Assembly: GCA_932521035.1 (NCBI GenBank)
Contig: OW051497.1
Location: 7,006,001-7,070,000, forward strand
Direction: 5' to 3'
Origin: Oscheius dolichura
Taxonomy: Eukaryota > Nematoda > Chromadorea > Rhabditida > Rhabditidae
DNA length: 64,000 nucleotides
Part shown: piece by piece, positions 48,101 to 59,257 of the stretch
Layout: the number at the start of each line of letters is the position of its first letter
Position numbering within the stretch: the stretch's first letter is position 1
Notes under the pieces: model-generated
What the model was told of the DNA's origin: nothing
Databases searched by the model: none
What the model saw: only the letters and a program-made list of their open reading frames with translations
Position numbers and translations under genes: made by a program

Positions 48101-49362
48101 ATTCGGAAATATTGTCGGGTACTTGAATGTCTTTGAAGATATTTCGAGAAGATGGTTGGCAGCCTCCGTAGTGGAACTGTCTGCAGGACGCGGTGGAGTT
48201 GTCGAAGTAGTATCTAAATAAAATAAAATTGTAAAATACATAGTAGAAAAGTACCGGATGTCTAGCTTGCCGTCATTACAGTCTTCCTCAGCCAGGTTAA
48301 AGTCAAAGGGGTCAGTACAAGCATCTGAAATGCCTCCTTTATATTCTCTGGAGACACACTAACCTTTCTGTATTTTACAATCTCCATTAGAATCAAACCC
48401 AGCATCACAGTCACAACGGAATGAGCCAACTGTATTTGTACAACGAGAATTAACTGGACAGGCAGAGTCCCCCTTTTCACATTCATTGATATCTGGAACC
48501 GATAAAATCCGGTACTCTTTTTAAGTCTATTAGCGTTCCGGGAAAGTGTCCCTTTCTTCAGGGAGCCCCATGAATGGCGAAGGATGCGCATGCATGCGTG
48601 ATAGGATGTATTGCGCCATGGAGACTTACCAATACAGATCCGGCCAAGTTTTTTGAAGCCAGAAATACAGCCACATTCTCCATCAACGCATACGCCAAAA
48701 AGAGGATCGCAATATGGGCATTGCTTGATTGACGAAGGAATCTGACCGGTTACACAAGAAAAGATTTATTAACTCACTGGCACCTTCTGTACGAAACTTG
48801 TCTCCGGAGTGACTGGCAGCGGTTTTGTCGATGCTGGGATGGTCGTAGTACTAGGAAGGGTAGTCGTGGTCGTAGTGGTCAACGTCCTTCGATGTTTTAT
48901 TTCCTCCAGAGAAATTATCATAATGCTGGCAGCAACCTACTTTGTGTTCCAAATTGGGGCTGACATAAACCTCTGGAATCAAATGTTTTTGATGATGTTT
49001 AACGCATCGGCTGCGACAATGTGTCCTCCGCATGAACCTATTGGAGTTCCCTCCGCAACCCCTAGAAATTTCAGTTTTCACGAGCCTCTAAACTTACGTG
49101 TAAAGGAAACGCTTGCACTCATCAGCTGCTTGGTCATAATAATAGCGGACTAGTTCCTTACCGCAGCCGCCAAGGTCTGGAGACAGCTGGAGATATTTTA
49201 TAAACAAAAATGGCATTATTATCTTACTGTGCAGAGGTCAATAGCGGTTTTTGCAACGAAAACAGATGGGTCAGTTGAAAGTGACCTCGAAGAAGAGGCA
49301 TACCAAGCCAAGTCCTTTGAATACGCAGTTATTCCCGGTAGGAATAGCCACAATATCAACAT
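45188..49362 (-). CDS. mec-1: MEC-1-like EGF/Kunitz extracellular matrix protein, short form 1,148 aa
   Basis: C. elegans MEC-1 is an EGF/Kunitz matrix protein that positions the touch-neuron mechanosensory complex; this locus has the same domain mix. Exons: 49362-49228, 49186-49098, 49061-48941, 48903-48778, 48741-48630, 48492-48364, 48324-48255, 48213-48123, 48086-47909, 47867-47517, 47477-46582, 46538-46344, 46303-46165, 46115-45978, 45944-45821, 45779-45725, 45685-45188. They sum to 1,149 codons. Order: signal peptide MLILWLFLPGITAYS; Kunitz 1 (CGKELVRYYYD...); Thr-rich linker; EGF 1 (CDPLFGVCVDGECGC); calcium-binding EGF 2 (DINECEKGDSACPVNSRC); Kunitz 2 and 3; a 298-codon exon with three copies of a PLDLSKF repeat; Kunitz 4 and 5; and a hydrophobic end (IACMFTVVTICLLAW) suggesting a GPI or membrane anchor. 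Orthology is inferred from architecture. Confidence 0.85.
46800..47170 (-). repeat. Three-copy PLDLSKF protein repeat inside the EGF/Kunitz gene
   Basis: Within the exon 47477-46582 the protein repeats TTQDPLDLSKFVTKRPPF, TTPNPLDLSKFKTKRPPF and TTHDPLDLSKFVTKRPRF, each followed by a short variable hydrophobic/acidic stretch. They are separated by Thr-rich spacers. I recognise no known domain. Confidence 0.85.
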
Positions 49363-49728
49363 CCTAAAAGTAATAAAGGCTTTTATGAGTGCAAGAAGAG
49401 GTTGCAAGAAGGAGTCAGACAGGGTAGAGGGTGGGGAACCTCTTCTACAATGCATACCACACGCTTCTGGGGCGAATCCCATTCACGGATAATGCACACC
49501 AACCATGCAGATGGCGGCTCCCAGGGCTCTTGAGACAAAAAGTACTGCGAAATAAGAGCATTAGGGCGCTGGCAATAAGCACGTGGTTTTGTTTGGACCA
49601 TGTCCCCCGAGTGACAGTTATTAATCATTCCCCAAGGACAGCAGCAGAAGAATTGAATTCACTTAAAATTTATTAATATTATCACATTTTTGGAACAGAT
49701 ATGTATCCATGCTTTTTGGTGGGATGGG
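49363..49728. other. Short intergenic region
   Basis: Between the start of the EGF/Kunitz gene and the end of the ground-like gene. A strong acceptor (attacttttag) ends 1 nt before the EGF/Kunitz ATG. Nothing else was recognised. Confidence 0.5.
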
Positions 49729-50894
49729 TTAAGCCACTTGACGGAAAGCAATGCAAGTAGTAAGGCCTTTAGTGGCTTCGCAGTATAGATTGGAAGAGAA
49801 GACATATGAAAAGTGACCACGAGAGCAGATAACGTCCACATTTCCACCAAACTTCTCCTCAGCAGCGGCGTTAATCTTCCTCTTGGATTCAGAAGAATTG
49901 TCGCTCATGTGCTGAAGCTCCGTCATTTATCTAGCTAAGAAGGGAACTTACGTCGATCATGAGTTTATGAAGGACTTGGCTGTTACATTTGCTCTGAGAA
50001 GAAGCATCTTCGTCTCCTTTGACTTTATCAGATTCGGGAGCTTCGGTGGATGAAGCAATTGTTGTCGTTGGTTCAGGATCCTCCTGATGACTGATAACCA
50101 CAATAGGAGCACGGCGAATTTCAGATCCGCCTCTAAGGCCTGCCTTCATGAGATCAGTATCCGCTTCATGCTAAACCGTTTTACATTTATTGGGAGGCAT
50201 AGGACTAACAGGAGTCTCTGGTTCAGCGAGAATAAGAGTCTCTCCTCGATTACCCTCAATAGGTTCATACCGCTCGACAAGTTTCTCCAATTGTTCAATA
50301 TTGGATGGTGACTGTTGAGGCTGGTGATGGACTGGAACGCCGAAAGCAGCTGCTCGCTAAAATCGACAATTCCAGCCGTCCATTAATGGATCATTATATC
50401 AAAAATGAACTTGAACACCAGCTGTCACAATGCGATTTCTCCTGACCGCCGTTGAAAGGAAAAAGGGATGCGAGAGATCAGCGCGCGTATGAAACAATGA
50501 AAGCTTATCGCTAGCAAGATTAATCTGGCTTCCTTATGTCATAACTAGTAATTTATTTGGCGATTGGGTAATCCCTATCTGCTGGCAACCTTCTCCGGGT
50601 TCATGTGTTGAGAGACAGTGAAACTGACCAGTTCAAGTTCATCCGGCAAACCAATCGGAGTCACCGGCTGTTCAATTTTAGCTCCACGAGCAGCAGCACA
50701 AGGTGAACATGCCGGCTGGGGAGGAAGACAGATGGGAGCCGGTGGCGGTGGAGGGCATGCTGGCTGCGGGCAACCACAACCTAAAGGACTTCTATAAGCA
50801 GTTCCCTTCTGAAACACTCGCCTCCTCCTCCTCCAAGTCCGAAGAAGGCAAGGTTAGGATTTGGCAAGAGGAATAGAGTCACCAGAAGGATCAT
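49729..50894 (-). CDS. Ground-like (GRL) Hedgehog-related secreted protein, 272 aa
   Basis: Nematode Hedgehog-related family with a C-terminal ground-like domain; members are secreted and linked to cuticle and epidermal development. Five exons: 50894-50816, 50780-50590, 50356-50210, 50170-49952, 49911-49729, summing to exactly 273 codons. The signal peptide is MILLVTLFLLPNPNLA, followed by FFGLGGGGG. A Cys/Pro-rich segment (CGCPQPACPPPPPAPICLPP) is typical of GRL N-termini. A low-complexity middle part follows. The ground-like domain begins at KCNSQVLHKLMID and includes KFGGNVDVICSRGHFSYVF, YCEATKGLTTC. The first intron needs the second of two overlapping GT donors to keep frame. No Hint/autoprocessing domain is present, as expected for GRL proteins. 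Confidence 0.9.
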
Positions 50895-51400
50895 CACAGG
50901 CGAGAATGGCCGTCTGACACCGCGAACCCGTTCCGCGAGCGCCGCCCCCAGAACGGAAATCGGCCCATCAGTATCTGCATATGAAGGGAACTGAACTTGG
51001 AAAAAAGATATTCATTCCCGGCGGACGATAGTCTCCGGCATTATCCGGATTTTTAAGATATAGTGATTCTCGGAGAGACCTAACAGCAACAAAACAAACC
51101 ACTCTCAAATCTCAAGTACCACTTAGTCTCCCATCTCGGATAGTATTGTAGTAGGCGATCCTAATAGCAGAGGAACATGAGAAACTGGTTCGATGGGCTT
51201 GCTCTGTCTGTGTTTTCTCTGAAGTAAGAACAGAAAATATCGGTAATGCTTTCCAGATTTTGTTTGAACGCTCCCGAAGGAAGGAGTGAAATTCTGTGAA
51301 GAAGACGTCCATTGCAGCATTTGATATATTTATTTGTTTATTTCGAAGCAGACACCCGTTTGTAATAAAATACAAGCTTTTTATGAGCTATGAAGAAGAA
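50895..51400. other. Intergenic region between the GRL gene and the GPCR
   Basis: Promoter region of the ground-like gene and 3' flank of the GPCR. No motif or repeat was recognised. Confidence 0.5.
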
Positions 51401-53027
51401 CTATAGATAGACTTCGGATTCTTGTTCACTTTGGATGACATTTTTGATATCTTTCCTCATTCCTGGATTACAAATGTAGTAGATAAAAAGGCGAATGGCT
51501 GAAGTGAACATGTACACGAAAGAGACCATATCGGAGAAGTAGGTATGAAAAGGAGATGACAGCGTGTTATCATTAGCGTCTACAAGAAGACTCGACTCGT
51601 ACCTAAAATGTTATTGTATTCTCCTTGCCCCAAGTCCTAAAAGTCTACCTTTCAAGGATCGTTAAGATAAGGTGTAATGTATTGGAAATAAGGTAGGAGG
51701 CGACGATAGCTGTCATTGTATAGACGGCACTTCGAACACTGGGAGACATCCCTTTCAAGGACTGCAGCTGTATTCCCAAGGCTGAGATCTTCCCTGTTAT
51801 AAAATTGGATTTAAGCACAGCAAAGCAGATCTAATTGTTATCTTATCTAAGAAACTAGGCTTGAAGCAACCTTTCTACGAGACTCTTCGGGAAAACTCAC
51901 TTGTCTTTGGGGAGGTGTCGTCACTTAGGAGGATGCGACTGGGGGAAGGACTAGGCGTACTTGGTCTCAGAATGTCTTCTGGCTTTGAATCTTGGCTACC
52001 CATTTTTCTTACGATCACCTAGATTTTGCTTATAGTGTTAATAAGTATAATATACCATATTTAAAAAAACCAGAATGAGGAAGGGAACAAATGTTTGAGC
52101 AATTGTCATGAGATACCAGTCAAAAACAAAATACGCTCCACTTTCTTGGGCCCATTGTCTGTAGAATCAATTTTTCCCTTTTCTGAATTCTTGTTTACCT
52201 TGGAGCAGTGATTTTTGTTCTAAAAAAGTCCTGACATAACGGATATTCCGCGACTTTTATTGAAAAAGCGGATGGAATCCTTAGAACGACGCAGGCCATC
52301 AAACAACTAGCCATGGTCCATATCCTTCCTGATTTTGAATAAATGACCCGTAGGGCTGGTGATCGTCTAAACCAATGATTTAAACTCTACTGGTGGATAA
52401 TCCGTTACATTGTTCCGTAAGTCCATACTAATCTCTCTAGAGTAGCAAAAATCAGCATGTAGGGGATTGCCAATTGTGTTACCCTTGCAAGGACATAAAC
52501 AGGAATGATGTAGATGTAGTAGAGAATGAATAGACTCTGGAAAACAGTTGCTAGATAACACTAAGAAGGCAAAGGGCTACCTTCACTTGGGCAAAGGTCA
52601 CGATGGCGTCAACTCCAAAGAGAAGAATGTATTCTAGACAAATACCAAAATCTAGGAAGGCTAAGGCAGTTGGATAAAGAGTAGCTGGAGTGCCCGCTTG
52701 CGGCTATAATTTTTTCAGGAGTTCCTAAGGTAGGTATTACCTTTTTTGTGCAAAAGATATAAATAAGGAGACCATTAGCAGCTGTGCCAAGGACTGACAT
52801 GGCTGTCGCTATACAGATAATGAAGAACCGAAGAAATGTATAGGTTTCAGACTGGAATTGGGGTCTATTTCAGGCGAAGAGGTCCTTACCAAGGGGCATA
52901 GCGGTTCTTCTTCGTCTCCGAGTCCCGCTAGTGTGCTATTCATAACAGCGTCTGGAAGTAAACTGACGTTAGAATAGGGAACAAAAAGAAGAAGAAGGTA
53001 AGAGAGGGGAAGCAAAGAGACAAACAA
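51401..53027 (-). CDS. Class A (rhodopsin-like) G-protein-coupled receptor, 411 aa
   Basis: Seven-helix receptor; the pattern resembles invertebrate neuropeptide (FMRFamide-like) receptors, but the ligand cannot be read from sequence. Nine exons: 53027-52890, 52851-52741, 52703-52581, 52536-52409, 52366-52199, 52158-52056, 52018-51901, 51793-51649, 51602-51401, summing to exactly 412 codons. TM1 is IICIATAMSVLGTAANGLLI with the conserved Asn. TM2 is LAFLDFGICLEYILLFGVD with the conserved Asp. TM3 is followed by LERLVWTYG in place of E/DRY. TM4-6 are clear. TM7 ends AIRLFIYYICNP, a variant of NPxxY. The 411-aa start adds a signal-like MFVSLLPLSYLLLLF; an alternative start at MNSTLAG, 28 residues downstream and after a possible acceptor, is equally plausible. 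Confidence 0.88.
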
Positions 53028-56000
53028 TGTCAGCCACCATCTGCGGTGAGCCCGGCCCCGTATAAACTAACACACACAGGACGGAGAGATGTACCATGTG
53101 GTTCAATTAGTCCCGAATGAGCCATTTCCTAAATTTCCGGGTTAGTTTGATAGCTCCAACCATGCTTACGTCGGAACCTACTAGAGTGTGGGTAGTGCCT
53201 ATAACTGGGTCATCATCTAGTTGGTGTGCTTGGTCGGAAACTCTTTTGGCGGGTATCAGAATCATCTAATTTCCTTTGCTCTGTATCAAAGTGAGAACTT
53301 CATTTCGTTCTCTTCCTGACCCAACCAGGAAGAAGGCAATTTTGAATAAGACTTTGAATCTTTGAAAAATGGCTTCAATCGTATTGGAGTAGGTGATGTA
53401 ATTGATGGCACCGATATTATCCCTCGAAAGATGGAGAAGGTCATTCGGAAATGAGTGGGGTTTCGGATTGACGTTTGAATGTCAGGTGATACTTTTGAGT
53501 ATACCCATACCATTTATTGAATCATATTGGTCTCTGAACAATTATTTACGTTAGTCGCGGGGTTTCAGATTAAAATGACAAATTCAAAAAAATAAAGCCC
53601 CATAAGAAAAGAACAATTTCACACCAACTTCAAGTTGCGTGAAGTGGCACTTCAATTTAAATGGAGCAAAGTGTAGAATAAACGTGGATCGTGAGCAGGA
53701 AGGGTGATGTTGCTATGCTACTGTCTTCCCCCTCTCTTTTTCCAGTTTTTGACTTATTGGGGAAGCAGACGCCCGGGTCAGCTAGTTATTATTAATGGAT
53801 ACGGGGAGGTTTGAAACGTAACAACAGCTCGGGCAGACTGGAAGGGGTACAACCATTTGTAACCCAAGAATCGGCGGAGCAGGTAAGCAATATGTACGAG
53901 ACAACTTTACAACTGTACTTGGAATTCTATAAAAGAGAGCTCAGTCTATTTTTATGCGGAAGTAGCGTTCCTAAAAATGAAGCTCCCTCTATTTGCGGTG
54001 AAGTCGCCGGTAAAGGAAACAGGGCTAAGTGGAAATCAATCAGCAGCTCTCCTCAAAACAAAACTACTGGTAAGTAGAAGGATGTGTGGTCTATAGCCTT
54101 CTCAAGTAGTCACGAACTCTAGCTGGTGGAATCTTCCGCGATTAATGCGCAATGTGCTCCCCTGGCTGCAGAGTCAAAATGAATGTGCCACCACTTTTCT
54201 TTTAGCCTTTTGACGATGGATGAGAGACTGATACCTCTCCTGGGGACACACACAAAACTGAGACAATGAATTTTGAGACTAACGTGGAAAACAATGAATC
54301 GGGGGATGGAGGGCGTAAAGGGCAGGTGATTGCCAGACACACTAGCCACCCAACGTCATAATTACGGCAATTTCCGGCAGTTTGTCAGTAGGCAATAAGG
54401 ATAGACTTACAAATTTTGGAATGTGATGGGCTATACAACAAATAGAAGATGAAAAACGATACATTCCCATACACAAACGTCCGGAATGATTAATCGGGCG
54501 GATTGGGAGGGGGCATCGTGGAGATGGCAACACGGGTATACTGTCAAGTGGCGTTCTGTCATAACTCTTTAAAGAAACCCTCAGAGACCCATGAATATGG
54601 ACATTGGTCTCCATACAAATGCAAAAGGATGGGGGGTTTCGCGTCAAGACCTATTCATAGTTGCTGCAGGCAGAGCATCACAAAAATAGAAAACGAAGCA
54701 GTCCTCAATGATTAATCTTTTCTTAACATTTCCCTCAGCGGAACCTTTTCTTTATAAATGCATATAAGGGTTCATCCCCCTAGAAATAAATAAATCGAGA
54801 TACCAGAGAATGATTTCTTGGACTGAGTAGATTAAGCCACGATTCCTAGAAAAAGGCGGCCCTCCCCTTAAGAAAAAAGGGTAGATGGGGATAATGGAAA
54901 TCCGGGAAGACAAATGATTTCATGGTTTAAACCGCCCCGCATGTTGTTGCACCTTGATTGACAGCGATTGTTTCATTGTTTCAATCGGATCGGACACACA
55001 CAAAGTGTGTGACGCTCGTAGATTAGAGGGATTTTGAATGTGCTCCTCATGCACTGGCCAGTTATGTAAATCATTCAAACGCATAAGGGAACTAATAAAA
55101 GGAGGGGGCATACCCGACGGCAAAAAAGAGCAATCCGTCCACACTTAAGCTGTTCCAAGCTGTTCGTTGAAGAGGAAGGTCAAAACAGGGTCCAGGTTAT
55201 TTGGGGTTTAAAAACATTGACGCGCTGTCATCCCGGGCAAAACGCGTGGAGACACATGTGCTTTTGGACAATTTTTTGGGACTATTCATCTGAGCGAAGC
55301 GATTAAACTGGGGCATTATTGAAGCAATATATTTATTTTAGTGTCAATACGAACCTGAGAACGCTATTTAATTACGCCTCCTCTTCGTTTTCATTAAAGT
55401 GTGATTTATTTCTTAGAAAATCTGCGCAGAGTAAAAGAAGAGGGCCATGGTGCCGAAGATTGGCGATGAAGCTTTAATGAAGCTTCAACAATCAGACAGA
55501 GTAACTTCTTATGCAGGAGGAGAGTGACGTAGATCAAGCGGAAAGAATTGGATGATACCATCCGCCAAAGATGGGATTGTTTCTTTCTTCTTTCATTCTA
55601 ATGAGGAAGAAAGAAAAGATGACCAAGAAGGGAGAAAGGGATAAGCAGCAGAGAGACGACAAGTCATTTAGGCTTGGAGTCATTAAGAAGATTGCTAGAG
55701 GACTACTTTGGACGGACACGAAAAGACAATCCAATTTTGACAGATTGAGATTTTGACCAGAGGAGGATTAAAATGTGAAATGGGCTGGGGCAGAGGTAGG
55801 CGGATGAAGGAATGCCATACCCTGATTAGATGTCTGGCTTCTTCCCGTTTTCAGCCGTTCACCCATGAGCAAAGATAGGGAAGATCCCCCAATTTAGAAG
55901 AAAAGGTTTCTAACCCTTAAAAGGATATTTTAAATCTTAAAAGGATATTCATAGACTCCAGCCGTAGCCTAAAAACTTCCTCATTATTCTCCAAGACGCC

Positions 56001-56407
56001 CGTAAAACTAATTGACCAAGAACGTAAAACGAGAACTTCTTCAGACGCCAGGAGATTAAAAAGATCGATTACACTTCCGAAATACAAGCTTTTTTCTGTT
56101 TTCGTAAACATTTTCAGGGGTCATTTGGTGTGAAACAGCCATATTTTATGGAATTGTCAAAGGGTGGATAAGGTTAGACGTCTTCTAATTAGGAAGCGAC
56201 TCCACTTTGAGGCCGAACATCCCTGCCTGCATCTGCAATCCTGTACTCTCTTTTCTCAAATCCACATAAGACGGAAATTACCCGCAGCCGAAAATGTGCT
56301 GATTTCATAAATCTTTTAACACGGACAGGTGGAGCTTTACTTACTTTTATTCTATGTTTTAATGCTGCTCCCCCGGTTGCAGGTGAACAGTTTTATCGAT
56401 TTCTGTG
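53028..56407. other. Gene-poor interval
   Basis: About 3.4 kb without recognisable exons. Several open frames of 60-100 codons exist but have no domain, no consistent splice partners and no codon bias like neighbouring genes. It presumably includes the GPCR promoter. Confidence 0.5.
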
Positions 56408-57065
56408 ATGCATTCAGTGCACACGAGGTTTATTTTCAAGTCTGCTGAGCCGTTTTACTGTCGATTACTGTACTGTACTGACATCTTCGCAGTTGGCACC
56501 ACGCTTCTTGTGATAAAACAAAGGTAAGATATTGCTGAAAGTCGAAGATTGGCGATTACAGTGCTGTGCTGAATCCTGTCTACCGATTTGTCTTATGCTT
56601 CAACATCATTGTTCCTGCAATTCTTGCAAACTTCATTGCTATCTGCTTTCAACCTTATTTAATTATTCCATACCCTACCATATTTAAGCTTCATTTTCTT
56701 CTAGTCTAGCTGAAATGGTATTTAGTTAGGGCCGTTTAAAGCCTTCTCATGGAAAGTGACGACTCATTTCGTAATTACTACGATCTGTCTCTGCACACCC
56801 TTTGTCACAGGGCCGGGCTACTCCTTCTTCTGTAATTATATGACTATCTGCAAAGCGACCACATACACCTTTTATAAACGTACTCAGATGATAGCCATCT
56901 CTGGGACAACTATTTATATAATTGTGATTTACATAATGTTATGCTACATGTTGTTTGACGAACAGCAGGTTTTGCGTAACTTCTCTAATAAATTAGCCCA
57001 ACTTCAGCAGGAAATGGCGAGATCTGCTGTAATTCGAGTTGACCACATATTGGAGGAAGTTTTCC
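56408..57065 (+). pseudogene. Nematode serpentine chemoreceptor-like gene relic (Str superfamily type)
   Basis: Two exons join in frame: 56408-56523 (MHSVHTRFIFKSAEPFYCR..., one TM) and 56562-56703 (LNPVYRFVLCFNIIVPAILA, with PYLIIPYPTIFK). The second resembles the KWYLLN...P..LFP signature of nematode SRH/STR/SRD receptors. A third open segment (56726 onward) holds another two TM segments, then CYMLFDEQQVLRNFSNKLAQ. Joining it would need a 22-nt intron, shorter than any other here, and the TM3 region seems missing. The frame then runs directly into a fold-back element at 57066. A further TM-like exon (DSPLTIFVICFTIALIIFGG) follows the element at about 57655-57730. I infer a degenerate or interrupted receptor gene. 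Confidence 0.42.
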
Positions 57066-57632
57066 TTAAAGGAACAGTCAGGGACCTTCGGTTTGAGCGC
57101 AGTGGTCCCGTGGCGACTGCGCTCACAAGCGTCCCCTGCCTTTGGCGCGCTTTTGAATATTGATCGCGCCGACGATTTTAGGGTATTTTTTCTTGTTTTT
57201 CTGATATGTTTTCGATTGTTGATGAATACTGGCATCAAAATAATCAAAATAGATTATTAAAAAAATAAGGAAATGTGCAAGCTGCGCATGAGCGAATAAT
57301 CAGTTTCCCGGGCTTTCTCAAAGACCGCGAACATCTACAGTCAACTTCCTAGGTCCCTAACTGTTTCTTTAAAGGGCTTTGAGAAAGCGCGGAAAATGAG
57401 TTTTTCGTGCATGCGCAATTCGCACGTTTCTTCGTGTTTTAAGTTTTTATTTTGATCACTTGACCTTACTTCCCATCAATAATAGATGGCAGATCAAGAA
57501 AACGCTAGAAAATATGAAGAAATACTCGAAAACGTTCAAAATTCAAATGCGCGCCAAGCGCGAAGGACGCTACTCGTTCACGGCGCGCCGAGACCCGTGA
57601 ACGCTATTATAGGTCCCAGACAGTCCCTTTAA
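57066..57632. mobile_element. Fold-back element: two TTAA-flanked MITE-like units head to head
   Basis: The left end (TTAA then AGGAACAGTCAGGGACC) begins at 57066. A matching inverted end (AGGTCCCTAACTGTTTCT then TTAA) closes at 57372. A third end (AGGTCCCAGACAGTCCCT then TTAA) closes at 57632. The two halves are themselves imperfect inverted copies: GGCTTTCTCAAAG near 57315 faces CTTTGAGAAAGC near 57377, and TTGAATATTGATCGCGC near 57151 faces related sequence near 57545. The ends resemble those of the element at 38642-38885. No transposase is encoded. Confidence 0.72.
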
Positions 57633-58097
57633 ATATTCCGGATATATTTTGCAAATGGAGTTGGACAGTCCTTTAACAATATTTGTCATCTGTTTTACCA
57701 TAGCGCTAATTATTTTTGGAGGCGCAGCAGTAAGTTTTGTCGTAATACGGTTAGTTGCGTTCTATTTATGAAAAATAACCTAGTCAGAGCGCTATCTGCG
57801 ATTTGGAGAAAATGGGGGTTCGACAAGTCTCGACAGTTTTCGACAAGTCTTGACCAAACCAGGATTAGCCTCCCCATGAGAATTTAGGGAACATCGGGAA
57901 AGTGTCGTTACAACTGTTTGGCAATCTGGATCTTATGACCATTGACCTAGAATTCTAGAAATCATACAGGATGATGTGAAGCTTCAGAAGTAGTCGACTT
58001 TGTTGTTTACTGGATTTACCGCGTTTAGATTGTCTGTCAGGCAAATTACAGATGACCGAAGCGATTTAAACAACGACCCAATAAAATGGAGACTAGT

Positions 58098-58587
58098 TTA
58101 TGAAATGAAAAATTCTCTTTCTTCTTTCATGAACTCCAGCTCGAGATTAATGACTCCAACGTCCATAGTAACGTTTGGTACAACACCATTGGTAATGTAC
58201 TTGTCAGGCAGGGTGAATTTGACCTTGCGATGGCCGGGCTATAACCCGATTATTGTCGGGGAACCAAGAGGTTAATACCAGAATATCATCATTGCAGTCG
58301 TGATACACTTTCAGGATGGGGTCAATCGGTGTCATCTCTATCGTGCCGCCGGATAGATGAAAGTCTCCGTTTTTATCAGTATAATTCTGGTCCAGGAGAT
58401 CGTCAGGGTCGGGTCCTGTGAGACTATTGTTCTGTTAGGAAAAAAGGCTACCTGTATCTTCATCCCACAGTTTTACTCTGACATTAGCTGCTGGCAAAGG
58501 ACCACACATGAGCCTTCCTTTAACGGCGATGGACTGTTCTCTCAAGGCTGTAGCAATAGTAATCAATAATAGAAAAAAGACGGGCAT
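58098..58587 (-). CDS. Transthyretin-like (TTL) secreted protein A, 137 aa
   Basis: Nematode TTL (Pfam Transthyretin-like, DUF290) secreted protein; roles are known only for a few members, such as TTR-52 in apoptotic-cell recognition. Exons 58587-58452, 58415-58279 and 58238-58098 sum to 138 codons. The signal peptide MPVFFLLLITIATA is followed by the family core: [56 protein letters not shown] and GHRKVKFTLPDKYITNG. The ATG is 1 nt after an acceptor (gttccag). A TATATA box lies about 35 nt upstream. Confidence 0.93.
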
Positions 58588-58751
58588 TCTGGAACGACTG
58601 TGGAGCAATTCGGAGAGCGATATATACGGGTATGGGAGAGATTTCAAGTGATGGAGAGGGTACCTGCCGATGAATCACTCCCGATACCGGATAATTGGCC
58701 TGTGTATGCGGAAATAGGAACATCGAGAAATAAAAACAGTCATAGGAATAT

Positions 58752-59257
58752 TTATTGGACATCGATGTAGGGAAGGTCTTCTGTCGGTGAACCAGAAGAG
58801 GGCGGGGTCCTCAGTATCTCGAGATTGATAGGGCCGACATCGACTACTTTTTGAGGTACTTTTCCCTTGGTGACAGATGTTTTAGCAATGTTCAGCTTCA
58901 TCGAAACCTCCTAAAGGCTCGGTTTTAGATAGGTTACTAAATATGCTGACCTTTCCCTTGCAGTTTTTGGGAACATAGAGCAGAGGCGTCACTGGTAAAA
59001 GCCGATTAGTTCCACCGGAGAGGGTGAACTTGCCAGAGGCGTCAGTTTTGGTCCTTGCAAGCACTTGGTTTTTGAAGACGCCTAAGGAATCGGTTAGTGA
59101 AATACAAACACACCGAACCTCGCCTCTTCTCATGAAGTTCGACAACAACATTAGGCAGAGGCGAGAGGTGACAACGCAGTTGACCGCGTATTGCGATGGA
59201 TTGGTCCCGCATTGTCAAGACTGGTGCGAAGAGTGCGAGAGAAAGTAATACAATCAT
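58752..59257 (-). CDS. Transthyretin-like (TTL) secreted protein B, divergent, 142 aa
   Basis: Exons 59257-59119, 59081-58951 and 58910-58752 sum to 143 codons. The signal peptide is MIVLLSLALFAPVLT. The core is recognisable (DQSIAIRGQLRCH, TDASGKFTLSGGTN, PVTPLLYVPKNCKGK, VTKGKVPQKVVDVGPINLE), but the PDPDDLL and YHDC motifs of its neighbours are lost. The C-terminus is an unrelated Pro/Ser-rich tail. It is the most diverged of the cluster, suggesting an older duplicate. The ATG follows an acceptor (ccattctag) by 1 nt. Confidence 0.88.

Noticed and set aside
54342..54715. Overlapping open frames on both strands in the 53-56 kb interval
   Set aside because: Composition is non-coding in character, no splice partners fit, and neither strand shows a known family.
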